Shown piece by piece: positions 1 to 5,087 of a stretch of DNA of 12,936 nt (its first letter is position 1; each line of letters starts with the position of its first letter). The DNA is from an uncultured Clostridia bacterium. GTDB taxonomy: Bacteria > Bacillota > Dehalobacteriia > UBA4068 > JAAVYR01. The stretch spans positions 1 to 12,936 of the forward strand of contig CAMNVD010000027.1 in NCBI GenBank assembly GCA_946562005.1, given 5' to 3'. The notes below the pieces were generated by a model. That model was given only the letters and a program-made list of their open reading frames with translations. It had not been told where the DNA came from and did no database searches. The translations under genes and the position numbers were made by a program.

Positions 1-123
1 AGTATGGTAGGCTCATCTCAAGCGCTCTTGATTCTCTGCTGTATGGCGGTGATTATCTCTTTTGGTGCTTACAAGCTAGGCATTCTCTCACGGAATCCTG
101 TGACAGCTAGTGAGAATAAATAA
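1..123 (+). CDS. C-terminal fragment of a membrane protein (5' end outside window)
   Basis: Frame 1 is open from the first base to a TAA at 121-123, giving 40 residues. Residues about 8-30 form one hydrophobic segment (ALLILCCMAVIISFGAYKLG), followed by a short polar tail ending SENK. This is what the cytoplasmic end of a multi-pass membrane protein such as a transporter looks like, but too little is present to name a family. No terminator separates it from the SH3b gene, which starts 55 bases downstream, so the two could share a transcript. Confidence 0.7.
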   Translation, partial: SMVGSSQALLILCCMAVIISFGAYKLGILSRNPVTASENK

Positions 124-178
124 TGGTTTTATCCTATATGGTTTAAATTTATCATAGTTTAGTTAAGGGGGAACTGGT

Positions 179-709
179 ATGAATAATAAAAAGGGAATGA
201 TTCTTTTATCTTTGGGTTCTTTGGTATGCCTAACGGTTGGTTTTGTCTTAGGACAGGTGGTACAAGCAGTGACTGCAATGCCTGGTTCTGCTGATGATCC
301 GCTGGTATCTCAAAGCTATGTAGAAAAGATTGTCGGTGAACGGACTGCTGCTATTCAAACCCAATTAGATGAGTTAAAGGCTAATGCAAATAAAGGCGGC
401 ACTACCACGACCCCAAATAATAACACAACCACGCCGAATAACAACACGACCACGTCGAATAATAACACCACAACCTCAAACAACAATAACACGACGACTA
501 CTACAAACAAAACGGTAACCATTAATGCCGAAAGCCTCAATGTACGGGGTGGCGCTGGGACTACTTATGCAAAGGTAGGCTCTGTAAAAAAGGGTGAAAA
601 GTATAATTTATTAGAAACCAAATCCGGTACAGATGGCAATTGGTACAAAATCAAGCTAAGCGATGGTAAAGAAGGCTGGGTATCCTCCCAATATGCCAAA
701 GTAAACTAG
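179..709 (+). CDS. Membrane-anchored or secreted SH3b-domain protein
   Basis: This 176-residue protein probably acts outside the membrane by binding the cell wall. Residues 1-5 are polar/basic and residues 7-33 hydrophobic, forming a signal peptide or uncleaved anchor. Residues 36-70 (GSADDPLVSQSYVEKIV, then a predicted helix) resemble a segment seen in other Bacillota envelope proteins. Residues 71-111 are a Thr/Asn/Pro/Ser linker of seven-residue repeats. Residues 112-175 are a bacterial SH3 domain: the motifs LNVRGGAG, VGSVKKGE, WYKIKL and GWVSSQYAKV all fit the SH3b pattern. No catalytic domain is attached, so an adaptor or wall-binding role is inferred. The start is supported by AAGGGG about 8 bases before the ATG. 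A terminator follows, so this is the last gene of its transcript. Confidence 0.85.
   Translation: MNNKKGMILLSLGSLVCLTVGFVLGQVVQAVTAMPGSADDPLVSQSYVEKIVGERTAAIQTQLDELKANANKGGTTTTPNNNTTTPNNNTTTSNNNTTTSNNNNTTTTTNKTVTINAESLNVRGGAGTTYAKVGSVKKGEKYNLLETKSGTDGNWYKIKLSDGKEGWVSSQYAKVN
401..508 (+). repeat. In-frame 21-base tandem repeat coding NNNTTTP/S
   Basis: Four to five copies of a 21-base unit encode NNNTTTP, NNNTTTP, NNNTTTS, NNNTTTS and a longer NNNNTTTTT unit within the linker of the SH3b protein. Copies differ mainly at synonymous third positions (aat/aac, acc/acg/aca), so the array is old enough to have drifted or is held at the protein level. Such arrays can change copy number by slippage or recombination. 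Confidence 0.85.
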
Positions 710-738
710 AGGCATACCACTTAAATATTTAAAAAATT

Positions 739-789
739 ACTTTCTACTTTGGACACGAGTTTCTTGTGTGTGAGGTAGAAAGTTTTTTT
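739..789 (+). terminator. Intrinsic terminator after the SH3b gene
   Basis: ACTTTCTAC (739-747) pairs perfectly with GTAGAAAGT (775-783), followed by a run of T to 789. The inner part can extend the stem, because ACACGAG pairs with CTTGTGT with one G-U pair around a TTT loop. Confidence 0.8.
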
Positions 790-864
790 ATGAAAAAGAG
801 AGAACCATGGGAAAAGAACAGAGAATATTTCCCTTTTTCCCTGACAGAAAACGGCAATGTTTTT

Positions 865-893
865 TTGTGGCAGGGTGTAAACTGGGATTAAAT
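865..893 (+). promoter_or_regulatory. Weak candidate promoter for the zinc-ribbon gene
   Basis: TTGTGG (865-870) and TTAAAT (888-893) are spaced by 17 bases and lie between the upstream terminator and the ATG at 939. Both hexamers deviate from consensus, so this is only a candidate. Some promoter is expected here, because the SH3b transcript ends at 789. Confidence 0.25.
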
Positions 894-938
894 AAAATCC
901 TAATCGAAACTTTGCACTGCGAAAAAGGGGGCCGTTTT

Positions 939-1121
939 ATGTCTTACAAACGCTGTGAAAACTGCAACCAAGTGTCTTATTCTGCCCATGACAGGGGGAT
1001 ATGGTATTGCCCATATTGCGGTAAAGACCTGACCTATGCCGGCCTTATCACTGATGTCTACCGGGAACAAAACGAGCGGGTAATAGACAAGAAACGAACC
1101 AAGCTCTACATCGTAAAATAA
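939..1121 (+). CDS. Small zinc-ribbon protein, 60 residues
   Basis: The product has two CxxC pairs, C6-E-N-C9 and C24-P-Y-C27, with the second in the context WYCPYCGKDL. This is a rubredoxin-like zinc-ribbon arrangement expected to bind one Zn. The remaining residues are polar and basic, with a KKRTKLYIVK end, so nucleic-acid or protein binding is possible. No specific function can be assigned. The reading frame is open back to an ATG at 807, but the ATG at 939 has an optimal AAAGGGGG 9 bases ahead, and the zinc ribbon begins right after it. The extra 44 residues have no recognisable fold and no good ribosome binding site, so 939 is preferred. Confidence 0.75.
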   Translation: MSYKRCENCNQVSYSAHDRGIWYCPYCGKDLTYAGLITDVYREQNERVIDKKRTKLYIVK

Positions 1122-1136
1122 AACCTGCCATTTTTT

Positions 1137-1280
1137 TTAGCCGGAGTGTGGTGGGTAGGCGTTCCTAATTCTGCTTTCTTTCCGAAAAGCAGAGTCTGGG
1201 AAAGGATTACGATGTCTTAGGCAAAATGCTGTTATCAAAAAAGGACTTGCAAAGAAAATTGCAAGTCCTTTTTATTTTTC
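1137..1280 (+). ncRNA. Candidate small RNA or structured 3' UTR
   Basis: The stretch between the zinc-ribbon gene and a strong terminator has no credible ORF but contains local structure. CTGCTTT pairs with AAAGCAG around a short loop near 1172-1194, flanked by TTCC/GGAA that can extend the helix across an internal loop. It is moderately G+C rich compared with the flanking A/T tracts. It could be the 3' UTR of the zinc-ribbon mRNA or a separate sRNA. I tried to fit it to 6S, SRP and common riboswitch cores and could not. Confidence 0.25.
1238..1279 (+). terminator. Strong intrinsic terminator, 15-bp stem
   Basis: AAAAAGGACTTGCAA (1238-1252) pairs perfectly with TTGCAAGTCCTTTTT (1259-1273) around a six-base A-rich loop, followed by ATTTTT. 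The A-tract/T-tract symmetry means it could also act on the minus strand. Confidence 0.88.
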
Positions 1281-1283
1281 GTA

Positions 1284-1310
1284 CTTTGTGGCATAGTATG
1301 TCAATTCTCT
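1284..1310. repeat. Degenerate fragment of the 4251-4360 repeat
   Basis: CTTTGTGGCATAG (1284-1296) matches 4251-4263 exactly, and the bases after it (tatgtcaattctc) resemble the continuation there (caagtcattctga). The inverted-repeat arms are not preserved, so this is a decayed or partial copy. Confidence 0.45.
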
Positions 1311-1379
1311 GTGTAGTTTGGGGAAATATTTTGTTCTGCTCTCGACAGATTGCAGCGGATTTTCTCTGTTTCCTCTTTA

Positions 1380-1385
1380 TATAAT
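1380..1385 (+). promoter_or_regulatory. Consensus -10 element upstream of the VanW gene
   Basis: A perfect TATAAT lies 34 bases before the ATG and downstream of the terminator at 1238-1279. At 17 bases upstream I see only ggattt, not a good -35, so an activator or flexible spacing may be involved. Confidence 0.4.
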
Positions 1386-1419
1386 GGGACAAATGGATAG
1401 AACATAAAGGGGTAGAAGC

Positions 1420-2691
1420 ATGAAAAAAATAAGTGTTGCCTTATTGATTGTGGTGATTTGTTTTCTTTCCTGGGGACAAGCTTTTGCAGCGGAACCTTGT
1501 ACATTAACTGTACAACTGGAGCAAAACGGCATAGCAAAGACAGAAACCCTTTCTGGTCTTACTGGGGATATTCCCTTTCTTCTTCTGCGGGATTTTTCTT
1601 CGCTGACAGGCGTCTATATTCATTGGTTCCCAGATAGCGGCGCTATCGGTTGGACAAATGGAAATCAGGCTGTCTTTACCCATCCGAGAGGTAGCTATAT
1701 TTATGTGGTGACGTGCGCACCTATTTATGAGGAGCTGCCGCCGACGCCGGAAATCGAGGCTTTTGTCCCTGATGATGTGGTAGCGCTGCCGACGCCTGCG
1801 GACCCAGCGGCCTATGGAGAGACTGAGCAGGAAACTATGACGGATATGGCGGGTGTGGAGATGGATGGACAAGAACCATCTATACCTATGGAAGAGGAAG
1901 CACCCATTGGTGAAAGTATGATAGGCGGGGATTTGCCGATTGAACCAGAACAGGGGGCGCAACCTGTGCCTGAACCGGAGGTAGTTTCGCCTGCTATTAT
2001 TGGCTGGGAATATGAGGTGAAAAAAGAAAAATTGCCTACCCCGCTTTTGGTAGAAAAAGATAAAACTTATATCCATAGTTCTTTATTTGCCTATCTGGGC
2101 TATAGTGGGGTGTGGTCTGAGCCCAATATGCAATACACTATCGTCAAAACAACGGAAGAAAACAGTATGGTGAATCCTCCTTTAGAAGGGGCTTATGGGG
2201 AGATTAAGCAGGTGTTGGTAAAAGATTTGCCTGCTGAAAAACAAGTCTATGGCCGTTATAAAACATCATTTAACCCTGGGGAGAAAAACCGTACCATTAA
2301 TTTAAAGCTTGCTGCCGCCGCCATTAACGGGCAAATCATTCAACCGGGAAAGACTTTTTCTTTTAATAAGACGGTAGGGCCTCGTACTAGGGAACGAGGG
2401 TATTTGGAGGCTACCATTTTCGTAGGTGGTAAGAAGGAGCAGGGCCTGGGCGGCGGCATTTGTCAGGTATCCTCTACCTTGTATAATGCAGTATTAAATA
2501 GCAAACTAAAAGTGGTAGAGCGGCATACCCATAGCTTGCCTGTAACTTATGTACCGACAGGGAAAGACGCTACAGTAAGCTATGGATACTTAGATTTTCG
2601 TTTCCAAAATAACCGAAATTATCCTGTGAAAATCCAGGCGGTAGTCAATAAAAATACCTTAGATATCGCCTTCGTATCCGTTGATAAGTAG
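1420..2691 (+). CDS. Secreted VanW-domain protein with N-terminal stalk
   Basis: This 423-residue protein begins with a clear signal peptide (residues 1-24, MKKIS, hydrophobic core, AFAA). Residues 25-101 and about 194-247 look like halves of a copper-amine-oxidase-N-like beta domain, with a WF/GAIGWTN pattern and later KTYIHSSLFAYLGYSG. Residues 102-190 are an acidic, proline-rich and probably disordered insertion. Residues 279-415 are a VanW domain, shown by NLKLAAAAINGQIIQPG, KTFSFNKTVGP, GGGICQVSSTLYNA (344-357) and RHTHSLP (368-374). VanW domains occur in some vancomycin-resistance clusters and widely in cell-surface proteins; their biochemical role is unsettled. No vanHAX-type genes are nearby, so an envelope role rather than glycopeptide resistance is inferred. 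AAAGGGG precedes the ATG. No terminator follows, so readthrough into purA is possible. Confidence 0.88.
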   Translation: MKKISVALLIVVICFLSWGQAFAAEPCTLTVQLEQNGIAKTETLSGLTGDIPFLLLRDFSSLTGVYIHWFPDSGAIGWTNGNQAVFTHPRGSYIYVVTCAPIYEELPPTPEIEAFVPDDVVALPTPADPAAYGETEQETMTDMAGVEMDGQEPSIPMEEEAPIGESMIGGDLPIEPEQGAQPVPEPEVVSPAIIGWEYEVKKEKLPTPLLVEKDKTYIHSSLFAYLGYSGVWSEPNMQYTIVKTTEENSMVNPPLEGAYGEIKQVLVKDLPAEKQVYGRYKTSFNPGEKNRTINLKLAAAAINGQIIQPGKTFSFNKTVGPRTRERGYLEATIFVGGKKEQGLGGGICQVSSTLYNAVLNSKLKVVERHTHSLPVTYVPTGKDATVSYGYLDFRFQNNRNYPVKIQAVVNKNTLDIAFVSVDK

Positions 2692-2701
2692 ACGTCTTCA
2701 T

Positions 2702-2730
2702 TTGACATTTCCTTTCTTTTCTGGTATCAT
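2702..2730 (+). promoter_or_regulatory. Near-consensus promoter of purA
   Basis: TTGACA (2702-2707) and TATCAT (2725-2730) are separated by 17 bases, with TGG just before the -10 (extended -10). It predicts a leader of about 95 bases before the purA ATG. The leader holds only short possible pairings (TTGCC near 2735 with GGCAA near 2809) and no riboswitch that I recognise. Confidence 0.8.
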
Positions 2731-2831
2731 TTAAAATTGCCGAGGAGAGAGTTTTACTGGCTTTTTTGTCTTATCAGACAGTGTTTTGCTGGGAGATTCT
2801 TAAGTTCAGGGCAAATGAAGGGGGTACTGTT

Positions 2832-4115
2832 ATGTCGACAGTCATAGTTCTTGGTGTGCAGTGGGGCGATGAAGGGAAAGGGAAGGTTACTGACTTCTTG
2901 GCTGCCTCTGCTGATGTAGTAGTTCGTTGTCAGGGCGGCAACAATGCTGGACATACTGTGGTAGTAGGGGATGCTTGCCACAAAATGCATTTGATTCCTG
3001 CCGGTATCTTAAATCCAGACGCTACTTGTGTTATTGGCAATGGTGTTGTAGTGGATATTGAAGTTTTGCTGGAAGAAATGCATCATTTACAAGAACAAAA
3101 CATTCCTATGGGAAAATTATTGCTGTCAGACAGAAGTCATCTGATTATGCCTTACCATAAGAAATTAGATGAGTTGCAGGAAAAGTTAAAAGGCGATAAA
3201 AAAATCGGTACCACCAAAAGAGGGATTGGCCCTGCTTATATAGATAAAGTGGCTAGAACGGGTATCCGCATGGGCGATTTACTCAATGCCGCAAACTTTA
3301 AACAAAAATTAATTGCCAATCTGGAAGAAAAAAATCATTTGTTTGCTTCCTATGGGGAAGAAACTATGGATATAGAGGCTATTGTCGCCCAATATGAAAA
3401 GTTGATTCCATTGGTTGCGCCTATGATAGTAGATACGGTTTCTCTTATCAATGAATCAATTTCTGCTGGAAAAAAAGTATTGTTTGAAGGCGCCCAAGGC
3501 ACGCTTTTAGATATCGACCACGGGACTTATCCGTTTGTTACCTCCTCTAACCCTACTGCTGGCGGCGTATGTGTGGGAGCAGGCGTCGGTCCTACCCGTA
3601 TCAATCGGATTTTGGGCATTTCCAAAGCCTATACTACTCGTGTGGGTAGCGGCCCATTCCCTACAGAAATCTTCGATGAAATGGGAGATAAGATTCGGGA
3701 AGAAGGCGCAGAATACGGCGTAACCACTGGCCGTCCTCGCAGATGCGGTTGGTTTGATGGGGTTGTGGCCCGTTATAGCACCATGGTCAATGGCTTTACG
3801 GATTTAGCCATTACCAAAATCGACGTATTAGATAAATTGCCGGAAATTAAAATTTGTGTAGCTTATGAATTAAATGGAGAAATCATCCATCACTTCCCAG
3901 GCGATTTGGATGTGCTGGCACAGTGCAAGCCTGTCTATGAAACCATGCCAGGATGGCTCACCGATACCTCTAAAGTACGGTGCTATGCAGACTTACCAGA
4001 AAATGCTAAGAAATATCTGGCGCGGCTCAGTGAATTATCTGAAGCGCAAGTATCCATCGTGGCTGTTGGTCCTGACCGGGAACAGACCATTGTGGTGAAT
4101 GAATTATTCAAATAG
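2832..4115 (+). CDS. purA: Adenylosuccinate synthase
   Basis: This cytoplasmic enzyme joins IMP and aspartate using GTP to make adenylosuccinate, the first committed step from IMP to AMP. The 427-residue length is normal for the family. Seen in the sequence: the P-loop-like WGDEGKGK (11-18, catalytic Asp13), NNAGHTV with catalytic His41, GTTKRGIGPAY (126-136), FEGAQGTLLDIDHGTYPFVTSS, TRVGSGPFPTE, TTGRPRRCGWFD, and KIDVLDKLPEIKIC near the guanine-binding end. The frame is open upstream to a TTG at 2766, but the ATG at 2832 starts exactly where PurA proteins begin (MSTVIVLGVQWGDEG) and has GAAGGGGG 7-8 bases ahead. No other purine gene is in the window, so it is a stand-alone gene with its own promoter. 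Confidence 0.98.
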   Translation: MSTVIVLGVQWGDEGKGKVTDFLAASADVVVRCQGGNNAGHTVVVGDACHKMHLIPAGILNPDATCVIGNGVVVDIEVLLEEMHHLQEQNIPMGKLLLSDRSHLIMPYHKKLDELQEKLKGDKKIGTTKRGIGPAYIDKVARTGIRMGDLLNAANFKQKLIANLEEKNHLFASYGEETMDIEAIVAQYEKLIPLVAPMIVDTVSLINESISAGKKVLFEGAQGTLLDIDHGTYPFVTSSNPTAGGVCVGAGVGPTRINRILGISKAYTTRVGSGPFPTEIFDEMGDKIREEGAEYGVTTGRPRRCGWFDGVVARYSTMVNGFTDLAITKIDVLDKLPEIKICVAYELNGEIIHHFPGDLDVLAQCKPVYETMPGWLTDTSKVRCYADLPENAKKYLARLSELSEAQVSIVAVGPDREQTIVVNELFK

Positions 4116-4120
4116 ATACA

Positions 4121-4137
4121 TAAAAATAGTATTTTTA
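4121..4137 (+). terminator. Possible weak A/T terminator after purA
   Basis: TAAAAATA and TATTTTTA are inverted around a single G and begin 5 bases after the purA stop. The hairpin has only A-T pairs and would be unstable. The stronger hairpin at 4265-4358 may be the real end of the purA transcript. Confidence 0.25.
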
Positions 4138-4168
4138 GGATTCTTTGCTTGGTGGCTCAGAGTGACAG
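4137..4168. repeat. Single-arm copy of the CATTCTGAG repeat
   Basis: AGGATTCTTTGCTTGGTGGCTCAGAGTGACAG-like bases here resemble the right arm at 4321-4355 (AAGATTCTTCG, spacer, CTCAGAATGACTT), with several substitutions. No matching left arm is adjacent, which suggests a half or decayed copy. No coding sequence is visible between it and the full copy. Confidence 0.5.
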
Positions 4169-4250
4169 AAATTTGCTACTTGGTACGAAGGTGAAGCCGA
4201 CTACTTCTTAGGCAGGGTATGGCTGTTGGAAGTGTTAGCTAGGCTTTATT

Positions 4251-4360
4251 CTTTGTGGCATAGCAAGTCATTCTGAGCGTAGCGAAGAATCTTTGCTATT
4301 GATTTGATATTGATAAGTAAAAGATTCTTCGGGGCTATGTTCCTCAGAATGACTTTTTCT
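4251..4360. repeat. Inverted-repeat element with AAGTCATTCTGAG arms
   Basis: AAGTCATTCTGAG (4265-4277) is the exact reverse complement of CTCAGAATGACTT (4343-4355). Nested within, CGAAGAATCTTT (4283-4294 region) pairs with AAAGATTCTTCG (4319-4330), leaving a short A/T-rich centre. The result is one long hairpin ending in a T tract (4354-4358), so it may also terminate purA transcription. Closely similar GTCATTCTGAGCG..GAAGAATCT sequences recur as intergenic repeats in many bacterial genomes. The left flank shares CTTTGTGGCATAG with 1284-1296. It encodes no protein. Confidence 0.75.
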
Positions 4361-4401
4361 TATTTAGCGCTTCTGGAATTTGCCCTTTGAGAAATTTTTT
4401 G

Positions 4402-4430
4402 TTGACAAATATAACCGAATATAGTAATAT
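4402..4430 (+). promoter_or_regulatory. Promoter of the tRNA cluster
   Basis: TTGACA (4402-4407) and TAATAT (4425-4430) with a 17-base spacer end 15 bases before tRNA-Lys. The short distance, a consensus -35 and an A/T-rich surround fit a stable-RNA promoter driving all three tRNAs. Confidence 0.8.
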
Positions 4431-4445
4431 ATACAAGCGTAATGA

Positions 4446-4521
4446 GAGCCATTAGCTCAGTCGGTAGAGCACCTGACTTTTAATCAGGGTGTCCCGCGTT
4501 CGAGTCGCGGATGGCTCACCA
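4446..4521 (+). tRNA. tRNA-Lys (anticodon UUU)
   Basis: The 76-base cloverleaf has acceptor GAGCCAT/ATGGCTC, anticodon stem CCTGA/TCAGG and anticodon loop CTTTTAA (TTT). The T arm contains GTTCGAG, and CCA is encoded. First gene of a three-tRNA operon. Confidence 0.97.
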
Positions 4522-4528
4522 TTTATAT

Positions 4529-4605
4529 GGCGCGTTGGAGAAGTGGCTTAACTCACCAGCCTTTCACGCTGGCATCCATGGGTTCGAATCCCATACGCGT
4601 CACCA
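4529..4605 (+). tRNA. tRNA-Glu (anticodon UUC)
   Basis: Acceptor GGCGCGT pairs with ACGCGTC (one G-U), the anticodon stem is CCAGC/GCTGG, and loop CTTTCAC gives TTC. The T loop is GGTTCGAATCC and CCA is encoded at 4603-4605. It lies 7 bases after tRNA-Lys. Confidence 0.97.
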
Positions 4606-4612
4606 TATTTTT

Positions 4613-4638
4613 TGGCTGTTTTTTCATAAAAACAGCCA
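4613..4638 (+). other. Perfect hairpin in the tRNA-Glu/tRNA-Gly spacer
   Basis: TGGCTGTTTTT (4613-4623) and AAAAACAGCCA (4628-4638) form an 11-bp perfect stem with a TCAT loop. No T tract follows on either strand, so it is not a standard terminator. It could be a processing signal or a partial attenuator between the tRNAs. Confidence 0.65.
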
Positions 4639-4647
4639 TCTTACTTT

Positions 4648-4721
4648 GCGGGTGTAACTCAATGGTAGAGTTCTAGCTTCCCAAGCTAGCTACGTGGGTT
4701 CGATTCCCATCACCCGCTCCA
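4648..4721 (+). tRNA. tRNA-Gly (anticodon CCC)
   Basis: The 74-base gene has acceptor GCGGGTG/CACCCGC, D stem ACTC/GAGT, anticodon stem CTAGC/GCTAG, loop TTCCCAA (CCC) and encoded CCA. It reads GGG codons. A separate UCC tRNA-Gly is expected elsewhere in the genome. Confidence 0.95.
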
Positions 4722-4727
4722 TACATA

Positions 4728-4766
4728 AAGGAGCTGGCTCCCCAAGCCTGCTTCTTTTTCTTTTTT
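4728..4766 (+). terminator. Terminator of the tRNA operon
   Basis: AAGGAGC-t-GGCT pairs with AGCC-t-GCTTCTT (4728-4739 with 4745-4756, one G-U and one T-T mismatch) around CCCCA. It is followed by TTTCTTTTTT. Confidence 0.8.
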
Positions 4767-4787
4767 AGCGGTATGGAGAAATCCCTG

Positions 4788-4816
4788 TTGCTTTTTTCTG
4801 CATTCAATGGTAAAAT
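4788..4816 (+). promoter_or_regulatory. Candidate promoter of the SCIFF locus
   Basis: TTGCTT (4788-4793) and TAAAAT (4811-4816) are spaced by 17 bases, with TGG immediately before the -10 (extended -10). It lies between the tRNA terminator and the SCIFF leader and predicts a 5' UTR of about 110 bases. The -35 matches only three consensus positions. Confidence 0.5.
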
Positions 4817-4910
4817 TTTAAGGAATGGAAAGACGTGCTGGTCTTTCTCGGATAGGTCTTTGTAAAAGATGAAATTATGCTTTTGTCGCCTGGTACGACT
4901 GGCGGCTGGG
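4817..4910 (+). promoter_or_regulatory. Structured 5' leader of the SCIFF precursor mRNA
   Basis: Two hairpins are visible. GAAAGAC (4828-4834) pairs with GTCTTTC (4841-4847). GTCGCC (4885-4890) pairs with GGCGGC (4901-4906, one G-U) around a ten-base loop. They lead directly into the ribosome-binding hairpin at 4911-4931. No known riboswitch motif is evident. Confidence 0.45.
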
Positions 4911-4931
4911 CTGAAAAAGGAGGTTTTTCAG
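4911..4931 (+). promoter_or_regulatory. Hairpin presenting the SCIFF Shine-Dalgarno in its loop
   Basis: CTGAAAAA (4911-4918) and TTTTTCAG (4924-4931) are perfect inverted repeats. The five-base loop between them is exactly GGAGG (4919-4923). The ATG begins two bases after the stem. The loop display may keep the site accessible, or may make ribosome binding sensitive to stem melting or a bound factor. Confidence 0.8.
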
Positions 4932-4932
4932 A

Positions 4933-5073
4933 ATGGAAAAACATATCAAAACAGTGGTAAAAAGCCAATTGCAACAAACTGCAAAAAACGGCGGCTGCGG
5001 CACCTGTCAGACTTCTTGCCAATCTGCCTGCAAGACTTCTTGCACTGTCGGCAACCAAGTTTGTCAAAAATAG
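4933..5073 (+). CDS. scfA: SCIFF precursor peptide (six cysteines), ranthipeptide RiPP
   Basis: This 46-residue precursor is a substrate for radical SAM thioether crosslinking. The start MEKHIKTVVKSQ matches the leader type of SCIFF (six cysteines in forty-five residues) peptides. The core is GGCGTCQTSCQSACKTSC followed by TVGNQVCQK. Six cysteines lie at 22, 25, 29, 33, 37 and 44, with Thr, Ser and Gln between them as likely acceptors of Cys-sulfur-to-carbon bonds. The family is among the most conserved RiPP precursors in Clostridia; crosslinking by the cognate maturase was shown for the Clostridium thermocellum pair CteA/CteB. Its cellular role is not settled. The GGAGG is 9 bases before the ATG, and the maturase lies 82 bases downstream past a terminator. 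No protease or exporter gene is adjacent. The gene is short enough to be missed by standard gene calling. Confidence 0.95.
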   Translation: MEKHIKTVVKSQLQQTAKNGGCGTCQTSCQSACKTSCTVGNQVCQK

Positions 5074-5087
5074 TTTTTGCGATGAAC

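Noticed and set aside
355..540. Minus-strand hydrophobic frame (Val/Leu repeats)
   Set aside because: It is the antisense of the Asn/Thr repeat linker; the apparent membrane character is a consequence of the repeated codons.
807..938. Longer start for the zinc-ribbon protein
   Set aside because: The extra 44 codons have no good SD and no recognisable fold, while the ATG at 939 has an optimal one.
1137..1280. Assignment as 6S RNA, SRP RNA or a known riboswitch
   Set aside because: The long bulged rod of 6S, the SRP apical GGAA motif and the usual riboswitch cores could not be found.
1504..2076. 190-codon minus-strand frame opposite the VanW gene
   Set aside because: It is an Arg/Phe/His-rich shadow of a well-supported gene with a signal peptide and domain motifs on the plus strand.
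1420..2691. Vancomycin-resistance gene
   Set aside because: A VanW domain alone occurs in many cell-surface proteins; no ligase, dehydrogenase, dipeptidase or VanRS-type genes are in the window.
2766..2831. 22-residue N-terminal extension of PurA from a TTG
   Set aside because: The conserved PurA N-terminus and the strong SD both point to the ATG at 2832; the extension shows no family similarity.
4265..4355. Insertion sequence or CRISPR repeat
   Set aside because: There is no transposase, no regularly spaced direct repeats and no spacers; it is a single imperfect hairpin with scattered partial copies.
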